64,000 nt of DNA from Dickeya fangzhongdai (GCF_002812485.1 NZ_CP025003.1:1612001-1676000); one strand, 5' to 3'; positions 28,039 to 38,089 are shown, counted from the stretch's first letter. Numbers and translations are program-made. The notes: a model not told the origin generated them from the letters alone.

Positions 28039-29577
28039 ATGCAATCAGCCCTCGATCTGGCGCTCTCGCTGACCCGTCACCGGGATGAAGCCGGCCTGTG
28101 CGACTGGCTGATGAGCACGCTGCGTGCCGCATGGCAGCCGCAGGGCGCGCTGCTGGGGATGGTGGATGTCAGCGGGCGCCAGTTGATATGCAGCGGCTGG
28201 GTGCATCACGCGCCGCTGTCGCTGTCGCTTGGCGTGGATGATTTCAGTCATCCGCTGGCTTATGTGTTGCTCAAGAATCAAACGCGCAGCTGGACGTCGC
28301 TGTACGGCGGCGCGCGTATCGAACATGGCGGTTTTCGCCAGTTGCTGACCGACGCGGGCGCCGCCTGCGGCCTGTACGCCATGCCGTTGCAGGCGGACAA
28401 CGGCAAACCGCTGGCGGTGCTGGCGCTGCTGGATACGCCGGAACGGCTGCAGGCGCTGGGGAAACATGGCGATTGCGCGCAACTGGCGCAGGTGTTTTGT
28501 CGTCAACTGGCGCTGATCCGCGATCTGGGCCGCAGCCGGCGCGAACAGACCGCGCTGCGCGATTCGCTGCGCCAGATTAAAGACGAAGGCGCGCTGCGGC
28601 GTGAGCGGGAAAAACGGGTGGCCGCCGGGCTGATTGGTCAGTCCGGCGCGGTGCGACAACTGCATCAGCAGATTTGTCAGGCGGCCAGCCACCGGTTATC
28701 GGTGCTGATTCACGGCGAAACCGGTGCCGGCAAAGAGGTGGTGGCCCGGCTGTTGCACCAGTGCTCCGATCGCGCCGAGCGGCCGTTTATCGCCATCAAC
28801 TGCGCCGCTATTCCGGAAAACCTGATTGAAAGCGAGCTGTTCGGCTATGAGAAAGGCGCGTTTTCCGGCGCGCAGAGCAACAAGGTCGGGCTGGTGGCGC
28901 AAGCCAACGGCGGCACGCTGTTTCTGGATGAAGTGGGCGATATGCCGCCGCTGATGCAGGCCAAGCTGTTGCGGGTGTTGGAAACGCACAGCTTCCGGCC
29001 GCTGGGCGCCGGGCAGGAGCAACATTCCGATTTCCGGCTGATCGCCGCCACGCATCAACCGCTGGAGCAACGGGTGGCCGAAGGCCAGTTCCGTCAGGAT
29101 CTCTATCATCGGCTGTGCCAGTGTCTGGTGCAGGTAGCGCCGCTGCGCGATCGCCCGGACGACATCAGCCTGCTGTGCGAACACTTTATCGGGCAGTTCG
29201 CCCGCCAGCAGCAGAAAAACCTGGGGCCGTTGCACCGTGCATTTCTTAAACAACTGGTGGGCTACGACTTCCCCGGCAATGTGCGTGAGCTGAAGAACCT
29301 GCTGGAGGTGGCCTGCGCCCATACGCCGCAAGGGCAGCCTATTCGTCTGGAGTCGCTGCCGCCGGAGTTGCGTGAGCGGGTGTGCGGCGAAACCGCCGCC
29401 GATAGCGATGCTTTCCACCACATTCAGGATCTGCGCATCGCCACCCAGCAGTATGAAGCCGCGGTGATTGCGGCGCGTCTGCGCCAGTTTCAGGGCAACC
29501 GGCTGCTGGTGGCGGAGAGCCTGAATATTCCCAAACGAACCCTGGATCACAAGTGCCAGAAACTGGAGGTGAATTGA
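28039..29577 (+). CDS. vasH: Sigma-54-dependent T6SS activator VasH
   Basis: 512 residues. An N-terminal GAF-like region (about 1-165) precedes the sigma-54 AAA+ domain: Walker A GETGAGKE at 226-233, ESELFGYEKGAFSGA with the sigma-54 contact loop at 273-278, Walker B LFLDEVGDM. A Fis-type helix-turn-helix closes the protein (NRLLVAESLNIPKRTLDHK). The contact loop reads GAFSGA where most activators have GAFTGA. VasH activates hcp/vgrG operons with RpoN in Vibrio and enterobacteria. The stop and the next start share a base (TGATG). Confidence 0.93.
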   Translation: MQSALDLALSLTRHRDEAGLCDWLMSTLRAAWQPQGALLGMVDVSGRQLICSGWVHHAPLSLSLGVDDFSHPLAYVLLKNQTRSWTSLYGGARIEHGGFRQLLTDAGAACGLYAMPLQADNGKPLAVLALLDTPERLQALGKHGDCAQLAQVFCRQLALIRDLGRSRREQTALRDSLRQIKDEGALRREREKRVAAGLIGQSGAVRQLHQQICQAASHRLSVLIHGETGAGKEVVARLLHQCSDRAERPFIAINCAAIPENLIESELFGYEKGAFSGAQSNKVGLVAQANGGTLFLDEVGDMPPLMQAKLLRVLETHSFRPLGAGQEQHSDFRLIAATHQPLEQRVAEGQFRQDLYHRLCQCLVQVAPLRDRPDDISLLCEHFIGQFARQQQKNLGPLHRAFLKQLVGYDFPGNVRELKNLLEVACAHTPQGQPIRLESLPPELRERVCGETAADSDAFHHIQDLRIATQQYEAAVIAARLRQFQGNRLLVAESLNIPKRTLDHKCQKLEVN

Positions 29578-30146
29578 TGATGCTGACGATGGTGCCGCTG
29601 CTGATGGCGGCGGTCGGCTCGCCCGATCCCGCCTGGCAATCACTGTGGGAACAGTGCCGCAATGAGACGTCGCCGCAGGTGCGTCTGGCCTGTTATGACG
29701 CGCTCGGACGCGAGACGGAACGCGCGGGCGCTGTGCCGTCCGCTACGAACAATGGCGCGGCGGGGGAGAACGCATTTCGTCTTAACCGCGAGGCGGTCAA
29801 TGGCGACCTGACGCTGACGCTGACGCGGACGCTGGCGGACGGCAATACGCTGGTGATCAGCTGCGCCAGCAGCATTACCCATCTGCGGCTGACGCTCAGC
29901 CAGCCGTGGCCGGGCGACAACGTCACCTCGCAGCTTGACGGCGCCGGCGCGCCGGATAACTGGTTTGTGCGCAACCGCGGCACGCTGCTGGAATTCGGCC
30001 GCGGCCTGCCGGCGATCGACGCGCTCAAGCGCTGGGTCGGCCACCGGGAGCTGGTGCTGAGTGGCGAGCAGGATCATGCGCTGCGCATCGATCTCACCGG
30101 GCTGGGCGAGGCGCTGGCGCCGTTACGCCAGCAGTGCCGCTGGTAG
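29577..30146 (+). CDS. vasI: T6SS-associated periplasmic protein VasI (TagO family)
   Basis: 189 residues from ATG 29577, overlapping the vasH stop; the upstream extension to 29553 lies inside vasH. A short hydrophobic N-terminus (LTMVPLLMAAVG) looks like a signal peptide. The conserved Cys pattern WEQCRNETSPQVRLACYDAL marks the VasI/TagO family. Its exact role is not settled; it is often encoded with VasH-type systems. Confidence 0.85.
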   Translation: MMLTMVPLLMAAVGSPDPAWQSLWEQCRNETSPQVRLACYDALGRETERAGAVPSATNNGAAGENAFRLNREAVNGDLTLTLTRTLADGNTLVISCASSITHLRLTLSQPWPGDNVTSQLDGAGAPDNWFVRNRGTLLEFGRGLPAIDALKRWVGHRELVLSGEQDHALRIDLTGLGEALAPLRQQCRW

Positions 30147-30151
30147 GAGCG

Positions 30152-31597
30152 ATGAGCATGCATGCACACCCCTGGTGTAAGCGACTGTTGACGACCCTGC
30201 CCGACGAGGCGCTGCGGGCGGCGGTGGCGGCGGATGATCCGCTGTGGGAACAGGTGGAAACCGAGCTGGTCAAGCTGGGGTCGCTGGCGCACAGCCAGGT
30301 GGATCTCAACGCTGTCGCCGGTCAGTGCCTGACGCTGCTGGAAAGCCGTACCAAAGACATGCGCGTGCTGGTGCAACTGCTGCGCTGCCTGCAGCACCCG
30401 GCCAAAGCCACCCCGTTCGCCACCGCGATCATGCTGCTCGATAGCTGGCTGGACGCTTACTGGACGCTGGCGTTTCCCGCCAGCCCGGTACAGAAACAGA
30501 AGCTGATGGTGCAGATCATCCGCCGTTTTGAGGGCGTGCTGCCCCGTATGGCGGAAAACGCCTCCGGGGCGGAACTTAGCCAGTTGCATCAGTTGGCGGA
30601 ACAACTGGCGGCGCGCTGGAGTGCGCTGGCCGCCGACAAAGCCGACCTGACCGACGAACTGGTGGCGGCGCTTCAGCGCGCCCGCCAACGCCATCAGGCA
30701 CAGGAGAAAGCCAATCAGGCGGCTGAGCCGGCGTCCGGCGGGTCGGGCGGAACAACCGGGGACGTTGCCGCCGCTGGCGGCGGTCATGGGAGCGCCGCCG
30801 GGGCGACCAGCGTGGTCGCTACGGTGGAAATCAACAGTTCGGATGACCGCAACTGGAAGCAGACGCAGCTTAATGTGGCGGCGCTGCTGGTGGAGCGTCA
30901 GCCGGAAGCGCCTGTGGGATATCGCCTGCGACGCAACGCGGTCTGGGCCGGGATCGCCACGCCGCCGACGGCGGCGCGCGGTAATAAGACCCAACTGGCG
31001 CCGGTGTCGCCCGACCGGGTGGATGAATACCAGAGCGCGCTTGGGCAGGCGGACCTGGCGTTGTGGAACAAGATTGAACAGAGCCTGACGCTGGCGCCGT
31101 ACTGGTTTGACGGCCACATGCTGTCGGCGACGGTGGCAACCCGGCTGGGGCATGGCGCGGTCGCCAGCGCCATCGCCGATGAACTGTCGGCGTTTCTCGC
31201 CCGGCTGCCGGAACTGCGTGAACTGGCGTTCAGCGACGGTTCGCCGTTCCTGTCCGCCAAATGCGCCCAGTGGTTGCAATCGGCTCAGCCGGCACGCGGC
31301 GGCGGCGGTCAGCGGCAGGACGACCTGGCGGCCGAGGCGGCGGCCTGTTGCGCCGAGCAAGGGCTGGGGGCGGCGCTGTCGCTGCTGGATGAACGTATTC
31401 GGCGGTTGAAAGAACCGCGCGAGCGTTTTTGCGCTGAACTGGTGCTGGCGGATTTGCTGGCGGAAGAAGGCATGAAAGCGCTGGCGGCGCAACATTATCA
31501 GCACCTGTGGCAGGAAAGCGAGCGACTGGGCCTGATGCAGTGGGAACCGGGAATGGTCAGCCGACTGGAACGGCTGGGCGCGTCCCGCAGGAAATAA
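30152..31597 (+). CDS. tssA: TssA, VasJ type
   Basis: 481 residues from ATG 30152, served by TAGGAGCG; the frame extends to 30134 inside vasI. The N-terminal ImpA_N domain spans about 1-120 and contains LVQLLRCLQHPAKATPFATA and LLDSWLDAYW. A Gly/Ala-rich hinge (about 195-225) separates it from a VasJ-type C-terminal domain. TssA proteins start and cap the growing tail. It lies just upstream of tssM. Confidence 0.9.
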   Translation: MSMHAHPWCKRLLTTLPDEALRAAVAADDPLWEQVETELVKLGSLAHSQVDLNAVAGQCLTLLESRTKDMRVLVQLLRCLQHPAKATPFATAIMLLDSWLDAYWTLAFPASPVQKQKLMVQIIRRFEGVLPRMAENASGAELSQLHQLAEQLAARWSALAADKADLTDELVAALQRARQRHQAQEKANQAAEPASGGSGGTTGDVAAAGGGHGSAAGATSVVATVEINSSDDRNWKQTQLNVAALLVERQPEAPVGYRLRRNAVWAGIATPPTAARGNKTQLAPVSPDRVDEYQSALGQADLALWNKIEQSLTLAPYWFDGHMLSATVATRLGHGAVASAIADELSAFLARLPELRELAFSDGSPFLSAKCAQWLQSAQPARGGGGQRQDDLAAEAAACCAEQGLGAALSLLDERIRRLKEPRERFCAELVLADLLAEEGMKALAAQHYQHLWQESERLGLMQWEPGMVSRLERLGASRRK

Positions 31598-31622
31598 GAC
31601 ATTCGGAGTTGAATGGTCACTT

Positions 31623-34600
31623 ATGTTGAAAATAATCATTACCTTTCTGCGGCAACAGCTGCCGAAACTGAAACCTTCCTGGCTGCTGCTGGGGGTGGTG
31701 GTATGGGTGGTGGCGCTGGTGCTGGCCTGGTGGCTGGGGCCGCGTCTGACCCTCGGCGACATGCGCCCGCTGCAAAGCGTGTGGGGCCGCGTGGTGTTCA
31801 CGCTGATCTGGCTGTGGCTGGGCTTTGCCTACAGCGCCTGGCGCGTCTGGCGCCGGGTACAGCAATTGCGCGCGGAACGGCGTGAACAGCAGATTATCGA
31901 GCAGGACCCGCTGCAGGTGTACGTCGACAGCCAGCAAACCTTTCTGGACCGCTGGTTGCAGGCATTTCAGGCCCAGTTGGGCAAAAAGGCGCTGTACGCC
32001 ATGCCCTGGTATCTGGCGATCGGCCTGTCCGGCAGCGGCAAAAGCAGCCTGATTCATCGCGCCAATCCGGCCAACAAGCTCAACCCGAAACTGGATGCGG
32101 AACTGCGCGAAGTGGCGGGCGGTCAGCAGGTCAACAGCTGGGTCGGCGAGTCGGCGGTGATCTGGGACCCGAGCGGTCAGCTGCTGGCCCAGCCGGAAGT
32201 CGGGGCGGAGCCGTCGGCCGGACGTCATGCCCGCCTGTGGCAGCATCTGTTGCAGTGGCTGAGCCTCAACCGTCGTCGCCAACCGTTGAACGGGCTGGTG
32301 CTGACGATCGATTTGTCCTGGCTGTCGCAGGCCAGCGTGTCGGAGCGTAAGGCTTATGCGCAGGTGATGCGCGCCCGTTTGCAGGAAATCGCGGTTAACA
32401 TCAACACCCGTCTGCCGCTGTATGTGGCGCTGACTCGCCTGGATATGCTGCGCGGCTTTGACGTGGTGTACCGCTCGCTGAACCGGGAAGCGCGTCAGGC
32501 GGTGCTGGGGGTGACGTTCACGCCGCAGGCCAGCCACGGCAAAGGCTGGCTGGAAGAGCTGGAGCGCTTCTGGGACGACTGGATCACTAACCTCAACAAT
32601 AATCTGCCGGAAATGCTGCTCACGCAGTCGGAGCGCGGCGTGCGCAATACGCTGTTCACCTTCGTGCGCCAGCTGGCCGGGCTGAAGGATTACGTGACGG
32701 AAGTGCTGAACGAAACGCTGGCGACCGGCGACGACCGCGCGTTTCTGGTGCGCGGCGTGTACGTCAGTTCGGTGTACCAGCAAGGCGTGCCGTTTGACGC
32801 CTTCGCCCAGTCCGCCTCCCGGCGTTATCAGTTGCCGGAGCCGATCAACGCCGCCATGCGCGGCGAGTCCAATACGTTCTTCGTCCAGAAGCTGTTTCCG
32901 GAGGTGATTTTCCCGGAAGCCAGTCTGGCGGGGGAGAACCGGCTGCACAGCCTTTATCGCCGCCGCCGCATGAGCATCGGCATTACCTGCATGGTGCTGT
33001 TCGGGCTGGCGATGATCGGCAGCTGGCACCATTTCTACCGGGTGAACGAAGAGGCCGGGCGTAACGTGCTGACCAAGGCGCAGGCGTTCATCGGCACCAA
33101 CGAACTGGAAGGGCAGGCGGGGTACGGTTACCAGCAATTGCCGCGTCTGAACCTGATCCGCGACGCGACCCTGTCGTTCGGCAACTACCACGAACGTACG
33201 CCGATGCTGGCCGACCTCGGCCTGTATCAGGGCGATAAGATCGGCCCTTACGTGGAAGGCTCCTACCTGCAGATGCTCAATCAGCGTTTCCTGCCGGCGG
33301 TGATGCAAGGGCTGCTGGAGGACCTGAATCAGGCGCCGGCCGGCAGCGAGCAGAAACTGACTATTCTGCGGGTGATGCGGATGCTGGACGACGCGTCCGG
33401 GCGCAACAAGACGCTGGTGGAACAGTTTATGGCGCTGCGCTGGCAGAAAGCGTTTCCGGGCCAGGGCAAGGTGCAGGAGCAGTTGATGCAGCATCTGGAT
33501 TACGCGCTGGATCATACCGACTGGCACCAGTCGCGCGAGCAGAAGGATACGGTGGCGATCTCCACGTTTGCGCCGTTTGTGGACCCGATCGCCAGCGCCC
33601 AGCGCGAGCTGAGCAAGCTGCCGATGTATCAGCGCGTCTACCAGAGTCTGGTGATGAAGGCGACGCAGGTGCTGCCGCCGGATCTGGCGATTCGCGACGA
33701 GGTGGGGCCGACGTTTGATTCGGTGTTCACCCTGCGTAACGACAAGGCGGGCACGGTGCCGCGGTTGCTGACCTATCCCGGTTTTAGCGATTTCTATCTC
33801 AAGCAGGACAAGGCGCTGCTGGACCTGACCGCGCTGGATGCCTGGGTACTGGGCCAGCGTGAACGCGCTCACCTGAGCGAGGCCGACCGCAAGGAGATCC
33901 TGCGTCAGGTGAACGACCGCTACATCACCGACTACATCAACCAATGGCAGAAAGTGCTGGCGAATATCGATGTACAGCCGCTGGAAAGCCCGGAACAGGC
34001 GCTTAACGTCCTGACCGATATTACCGGCAACGACCAGCCGTTCCAGCGCGTGTTGACCACGCTGAGCGACAACACCCGTATCCGCAAGCTGGCGGATGAC
34101 GAGAACGACACCGCGCAAGGCATCAATACCCGCATCGGTCGCCCGTTCATGACCATCAACGCCGCGCTGAGCGGGCGGGGCGATCAGGGGCCGCTGGTGC
34201 AGGAGGTCAATCAGAAGCTGACCGATCTCTACCACTATCTGGATCAGATCGTGAACGCCACCGATCCGGGGCAGGCGGCGCTGAAAGCGGTACAAGCGCG
34301 TCAGGGCAACAAGTTCGCCGATCCGGTGTTCGCGTTGCAGCAGTACGCCCGCAGCCTGCCGGCGCCGCTGGACCGTTGGGTCGGCCAACTGGCGGGAGAA
34401 AGCGCCAGTCTGGTGACCGGGCTGGCGATGTCGTCGCTCAATCAGGAATGGCTGGACAAGGTGCTGACGCCGTTCAACGAGAAACTGGCGGATCGCTATC
34501 CGTTCAATCCGTCTTCCGACAAGGATGTGCCGTTGTCCGAGATGGAACGTTTCTTCGCCGCGGGCGGTACGCTGGACAGCTTCTACCAGACCAACCTCAA

Positions 34601-35120
34601 GTCGATCATGGAAAGCGGCATGCTGGAAGGGGAAGGCGCGTCGCCGTTGCAGACCGAACTGGGGAAACAGCTGGACCGCGCTACCCGTATCCGTCAGACG
34701 CTGTTCAATGCGCAGGGCAGTCTGGAAGTGCACTTCGTGGTGGAACCGGTGGAACTGACCGCCAACAAACGCCGCAGCGTGCTGAATCTTGACGGACAGT
34801 TGCTGGAGTACAGCCACGGACGCCGGACCAAAACGCCGCTGGTGTGGCCGAACAGCATGCGCGACGGCGCCGAAAGCAAGCTGACGCTGGTGCCGGATGA
34901 CCGCGAGCGCTCGCCGCGCAGCCTGAGCTTCACCGGTCCGTGGGCGATGTTCCGCCTGTTGACCAACGGCCAGCTGACGCAGGTGAACGACAACACCTTC
35001 GACGTGCGTTTCTCGCTGGAACAAGGCGGCATGACCTATCGCGTCTATACCGACGCCAGCCATAACCCGTTTGCCGGTGGTCTGTTCAGCCAGTTCAAAC
35101 TGCCTGATTCTCTCTATTAA
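31623..35120 (+). CDS. tssM: T6SS inner-membrane protein TssM (IcmF)
   Basis: 1165 residues. Two N-terminal transmembrane helices (about 17-37 and 55-75), a cytoplasmic GTPase-like domain with Walker A GLSGSGKSS at 134-142, a third helix near 448-466 (ITCMVLFGLAMIGSW), and a large periplasmic part ending with the IcmF C-terminal domain (VWPNSMRDGAESKLTL, GPWAMFRLL). TssM bridges TssL and TssJ. The high GC content produces a long antisense open frame, which is a shadow. Confidence 0.97.
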   Translation: MLKIIITFLRQQLPKLKPSWLLLGVVVWVVALVLAWWLGPRLTLGDMRPLQSVWGRVVFTLIWLWLGFAYSAWRVWRRVQQLRAERREQQIIEQDPLQVYVDSQQTFLDRWLQAFQAQLGKKALYAMPWYLAIGLSGSGKSSLIHRANPANKLNPKLDAELREVAGGQQVNSWVGESAVIWDPSGQLLAQPEVGAEPSAGRHARLWQHLLQWLSLNRRRQPLNGLVLTIDLSWLSQASVSERKAYAQVMRARLQEIAVNINTRLPLYVALTRLDMLRGFDVVYRSLNREARQAVLGVTFTPQASHGKGWLEELERFWDDWITNLNNNLPEMLLTQSERGVRNTLFTFVRQLAGLKDYVTEVLNETLATGDDRAFLVRGVYVSSVYQQGVPFDAFAQSASRRYQLPEPINAAMRGESNTFFVQKLFPEVIFPEASLAGENRLHSLYRRRRMSIGITCMVLFGLAMIGSWHHFYRVNEEAGRNVLTKAQAFIGTNELEGQAGYGYQQLPRLNLIRDATLSFGNYHERTPMLADLGLYQGDKIGPYVEGSYLQMLNQRFLPAVMQGLLEDLNQAPAGSEQKLTILRVMRMLDDASGRNKTLVEQFMALRWQKAFPGQGKVQEQLMQHLDYALDHTDWHQSREQKDTVAISTFAPFVDPIASAQRELSKLPMYQRVYQSLVMKATQVLPPDLAIRDEVGPTFDSVFTLRNDKAGTVPRLLTYPGFSDFYLKQDKALLDLTALDAWVLGQRERAHLSEADRKEILRQVNDRYITDYINQWQKVLANIDVQPLESPEQALNVLTDITGNDQPFQRVLTTLSDNTRIRKLADDENDTAQGINTRIGRPFMTINAALSGRGDQGPLVQEVNQKLTDLYHYLDQIVNATDPGQAALKAVQARQGNKFADPVFALQQYARSLPAPLDRWVGQLAGESASLVTGLAMSSLNQEWLDKVLTPFNEKLADRYPFNPSSDKDVPLSEMERFFAAGGTLDSFYQTNLKSIMESGMLEGEGASPLQTELGKQLDRATRIRQTLFNAQGSLEVHFVVEPVELTANKRRSVLNLDGQLLEYSHGRRTKTPLVWPNSMRDGAESKLTLVPDDRERSPRSLSFTGPWAMFRLLTNGQLTQVNDNTFDVRFSLEQGGMTYRVYTDASHNPFAGGLFSQFKLPDSLY

Positions 35121-35171
35121 CCCTGAGGGCGCATGCGCGATGCGAATGCGCCCGTAGCCGGATGATGTGAT

Positions 35172-36605
35172 ATGCAAGATGCACAACAGGCCCTGAAAGT
35201 GGGCCGTGATCCACGGATGCTGCCTGAGTACGAGGCGTTACGCGCGGAAATCAACAAGCTGAGCCATGCCTCCCGCCCGGAAGTGGACTGGATGCGGGTG
35301 CATGATATGGCGACCGCTATTTTTGAGAAACAGGGCGTCGACCTGCAAACCGCCATCTATTTCACCCTGGCGCGTTCGCGGCTGGCCGGGCTGAACGGTT
35401 TTACCGAGGGCTGTGAATTTCTCGCCAACCTGATCGTGACCCAGTGGGAAAACTTCTGGCCGCCGGTACATCAGGAGCGGGCGCGTATCGAAATTCTGGA
35501 CTGGTTTATCGCCCGCATCAGCGAGGTGATTCGCCAGTACGCCATCAGCCACGAACACAAGCGGCTGGTTTATCGCTGCGAACGCGCTCTGCAATTGATG
35601 AGCGAAAAGCTGCACAATTCCGGGCTGAGCCGCATCCCCCGGGTGGAAAACCTGCTGCACTTTATCGAGGGTTACACCCACCTGTTTGACGAAACCGAGA
35701 TTGTGATTGTCTCTGACGATCAGACGCTGAAAAAACAGCAGGATATGCAGATTCCGCCGATGGTGTTCTTCCAGTCCGACATGGAACCGGGCGGGATGGC
35801 GTCCGCGGCAGCGGCGGCCCAGCCGGCGCTGCCGTCGGGCAGTATTCTGGTCGGGCGGGAGAAAGGGCAGATGAAACCGACGGTATTGAAGATTGAAGCG
35901 CACCGTAAGCAGAAACCGGCCTGGTTCTGGTTTGTCTGCGGCGTGCTGACCTGCGGACTGCCGGTCGCGGCGGTGAGCGGTTGGCAGTACTGGCAGGATC
36001 AAAAAGCCGAGGCGCTGGCGCTGTTGCAGCAGCCGGCCTATGCGCTGCCGTCCGCGCCGGATCACAACGATATCCGCCGGGTGCGCATCGTGCTGGGCGA
36101 GCAGAAGCTGCAAGGCATGGAAGGGGAGCTGATCAACCGTTATCAGGCGCAACTGGAGCAGGTCAAGAACGCCTCGCCGTTCTATCTGTACCAGTATGGC
36201 GAAGGGCTGAAAGGCGTTATGCAACAACTGTATCCGGATTCGCTGGCGGTCAAAGAGATGGACCGCCAGTGGCAGATCGCCCTCGACCGCCAGCAGGGCG
36301 ATAAGCCGCCGCGCGTCAGCGGCTACGAGCAGGCGCGCGCCGGGGTGAGCGAGACGCTGCAACAACTGCTGGATTTGGAGAAACAGCGCCGCACGGTGAC
36401 CATTTCGTATCTGAAGTCACAACTTTATGATATTCAGAAATATTTTGCTTCCGATGTGCCGTTTAGCATCCGTTTACGGACGATGGAGGCGCGCAAAGCC
36501 GCCCGCCAGCCGCTGACCCCGGCGGAACTGCGCGGCATGGAAGATGAACTGCGTGCTTTCAATATCCGGCTGTACCGGTTGCAGCAAGGCGATAGCGGCA
36601 GTTAA
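35172..36605 (+). CDS. vasL: VasL-type second TssA-like protein
   Basis: 477 residues. The N-terminal ImpA_N domain (about 1-110: GCEFLANLIVTQWENFWPPV) is followed by a variable part, one transmembrane segment (about 248-268, WFWFVCGVLTCGLPVAAVSGW) and a VasL C-terminal domain with GMEGELINRYQAQLEQVKN and YLKSQLYDIQKYF. It is membrane-anchored, unlike the TssA at 30152. The two paralogues probably have different jobs in tail initiation and stabilisation; that is inference. Confidence 0.88.
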   Translation: MQDAQQALKVGRDPRMLPEYEALRAEINKLSHASRPEVDWMRVHDMATAIFEKQGVDLQTAIYFTLARSRLAGLNGFTEGCEFLANLIVTQWENFWPPVHQERARIEILDWFIARISEVIRQYAISHEHKRLVYRCERALQLMSEKLHNSGLSRIPRVENLLHFIEGYTHLFDETEIVIVSDDQTLKKQQDMQIPPMVFFQSDMEPGGMASAAAAAQPALPSGSILVGREKGQMKPTVLKIEAHRKQKPAWFWFVCGVLTCGLPVAAVSGWQYWQDQKAEALALLQQPAYALPSAPDHNDIRRVRIVLGEQKLQGMEGELINRYQAQLEQVKNASPFYLYQYGEGLKGVMQQLYPDSLAVKEMDRQWQIALDRQQGDKPPRVSGYEQARAGVSETLQQLLDLEKQRRTVTISYLKSQLYDIQKYFASDVPFSIRLRTMEARKAARQPLTPAELRGMEDELRAFNIRLYRLQQGDSGS

Positions 36606-36613
36606 GGCCGCCG

Positions 36614-36640
36614 CGCCGGGCGGGATGGCGCTGCCCGGCG
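36614..36640 (+). terminator. GC-rich hairpin after vasL
   Basis: CGCCGGGC / GCCCGGCG perfect 8-bp stem, 11-base loop, 9 bp after the stop, without a T run. It may attenuate transcription into the next gene or protect the T6SS mRNA 3' end. Confidence 0.45.
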
Positions 36641-36676
36641 GCGTCGCCGGATGTCTCCAGGGGTAACGACGGTAAC

Positions 36677-38044
36677 ATGATGAGAAAAATACGATTATTG
36701 ACGGCGCTGTCCGTGTGTCTGCTGGCCGCCTGCCAGGCGCCGGTGTCGTCGCTGTCCGACGCGGATTTGCGTAAGTCGGCACAGAGCGGCAACGGAGAAG
36801 CGCAGTACCGGCTGGCGAAGCAACTGGCTTCCCGTTCACACTATGGCGAAGCCATGCAGTGGATGCAAAAAGCGGCGGATCTGTCAGACCTGTCCGGGCC
36901 GCGGGAAAGCCGGGCGCTGGCGGCGCTGCAGGTGGGCGACTGGTATCAGGCCGGGCTGGGCGAACCGAAAAATACGCCGCTGGCGCGCCAGTGGTGGCAG
37001 AAAGCTTCCCGACTGGGCAGCGGCGAGGCCGGCTACCGGCTGGGAACCGATTGTCAGGCGCAGCATCAGGGCAAACTGGTGGCGGCCTGTCTGGACGCGT
37101 TCGAACGCGCGGCCGACAACCAGTATGCGCCGGCGCAGCTGGTAGTGGCGCAGTGGTATGCCGCCCATCCCGGCGCGGAAGAAGAGGCCGCCGGATGGGT
37201 AGAGAAAGCGGCGGATCTGGGCAACCGGGACGCGCAGTACCAGCTCGCCCAGCGTTATGAACAAGGGAAAGGCGTGGCGAAGCGGACCGACCTGGCCGAG
37301 CGCTGGTATTTCCGGGCGGCGGACAAGGGGCAAACCCAGGCGCAGTTGTGGATGGCCCGACACGCCGACGGTAAAGACGCGCTGGACTGGTATCAGAAAG
37401 CGGCGGCCGGTGGCGAGGCGACGGCGCAACTGTGGCTGGCGCAGGCGTATCGCCGTGGCGATCACGGGTTGTTGCAGAACGACAAGCAGGCCAATTACTG
37501 GCTGGAGCGCGCCTCCGGCAAGGGCAATGGCGAGGCGGATTACAAGCTGAGCCAGATACAGACCGATAAGGCCAAACGGGAACAGTATCTGGTGCTGGCG
37601 TCGTCGGCCGGCTATGTGCCGGCGCAGCGCGAACTGGGCGACTGGCTGCTTAAGCGCGGCGAGCTGGAACGGGCTCGCGAGGTGTTCGCCAACGCGGCGG
37701 CGACCGGCGATACTGAATCCCGACTGGCGTACGGCGAGATGCTGCGGCTGGGGCAGGGCGGCAAGGCGGACTATGTGGAAGCGATGAAACAGTATCGCTT
37801 CGCGGCGCATGACGGCAACCGTATGGCGCAGTATCGTATGGGGATGATGCGGCAGGATGGGCTGGGCGCATCGCGCAACCGTATTCATTCCTACGCCTGG
37901 TACTCGCTGGCGGCGACCGAAGGCATGGCGGAGGCCATCGCGGCTCGCAATGATCTGGAAGCCACCATGCAGCCGGATGAAATCAAGGCCGGGCAGAAAC
38001 TGGCCATGCACTGGTCGACAGGCAAGGAGACGGATACACAGTGA
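36677..38044 (+). CDS. Sel1-repeat lipoprotein at T6SS operon end
   Basis: 455 residues. The N-terminus (IRLLTALSVCLLAAC) is a lipoprotein signal with the acylated Cys at 19. Many Sel1-like (TPR-related) repeats follow, each with the A/G-rich pattern such as GNGEAQYRLAKQLASRSHYG and YQLAQRYEQGKGVAKRTDLA. Such solenoids mediate protein contacts. It is probably the envelope accessory protein found at the tail of several enterobacterial T6SS operons, but its role is unknown. The start may be ATG 36677 or 36680. Confidence 0.82.
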   Translation: MMRKIRLLTALSVCLLAACQAPVSSLSDADLRKSAQSGNGEAQYRLAKQLASRSHYGEAMQWMQKAADLSDLSGPRESRALAALQVGDWYQAGLGEPKNTPLARQWWQKASRLGSGEAGYRLGTDCQAQHQGKLVAACLDAFERAADNQYAPAQLVVAQWYAAHPGAEEEAAGWVEKAADLGNRDAQYQLAQRYEQGKGVAKRTDLAERWYFRAADKGQTQAQLWMARHADGKDALDWYQKAAAGGEATAQLWLAQAYRRGDHGLLQNDKQANYWLERASGKGNGEADYKLSQIQTDKAKREQYLVLASSAGYVPAQRELGDWLLKRGELERAREVFANAAATGDTESRLAYGEMLRLGQGGKADYVEAMKQYRFAAHDGNRMAQYRMGMMRQDGLGASRNRIHSYAWYSLAATEGMAEAIAARNDLEATMQPDEIKAGQKLAMHWSTGKETDTQ

Positions 38045-38074
38045 TTCGATGGGTAAAGTGATTCGATGGGTAAA
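38041..38074 (+). repeat. 17-bp tandem duplication
   Basis: GTGATTCGATGGGTAAA occurs twice in direct tandem across the stop of the Sel1 gene and before the RBS of the next gene. Confidence 0.95.
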
Positions 38075-38089
38075 ATTAAAGGAAAGCGT

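Noticed and set aside
31617..35186. Minus-strand open frame of 1189 codons opposite tssM
   Set aside because: Shadow of the GC-rich tssM frame; composition is not protein-like and no start signal is present.
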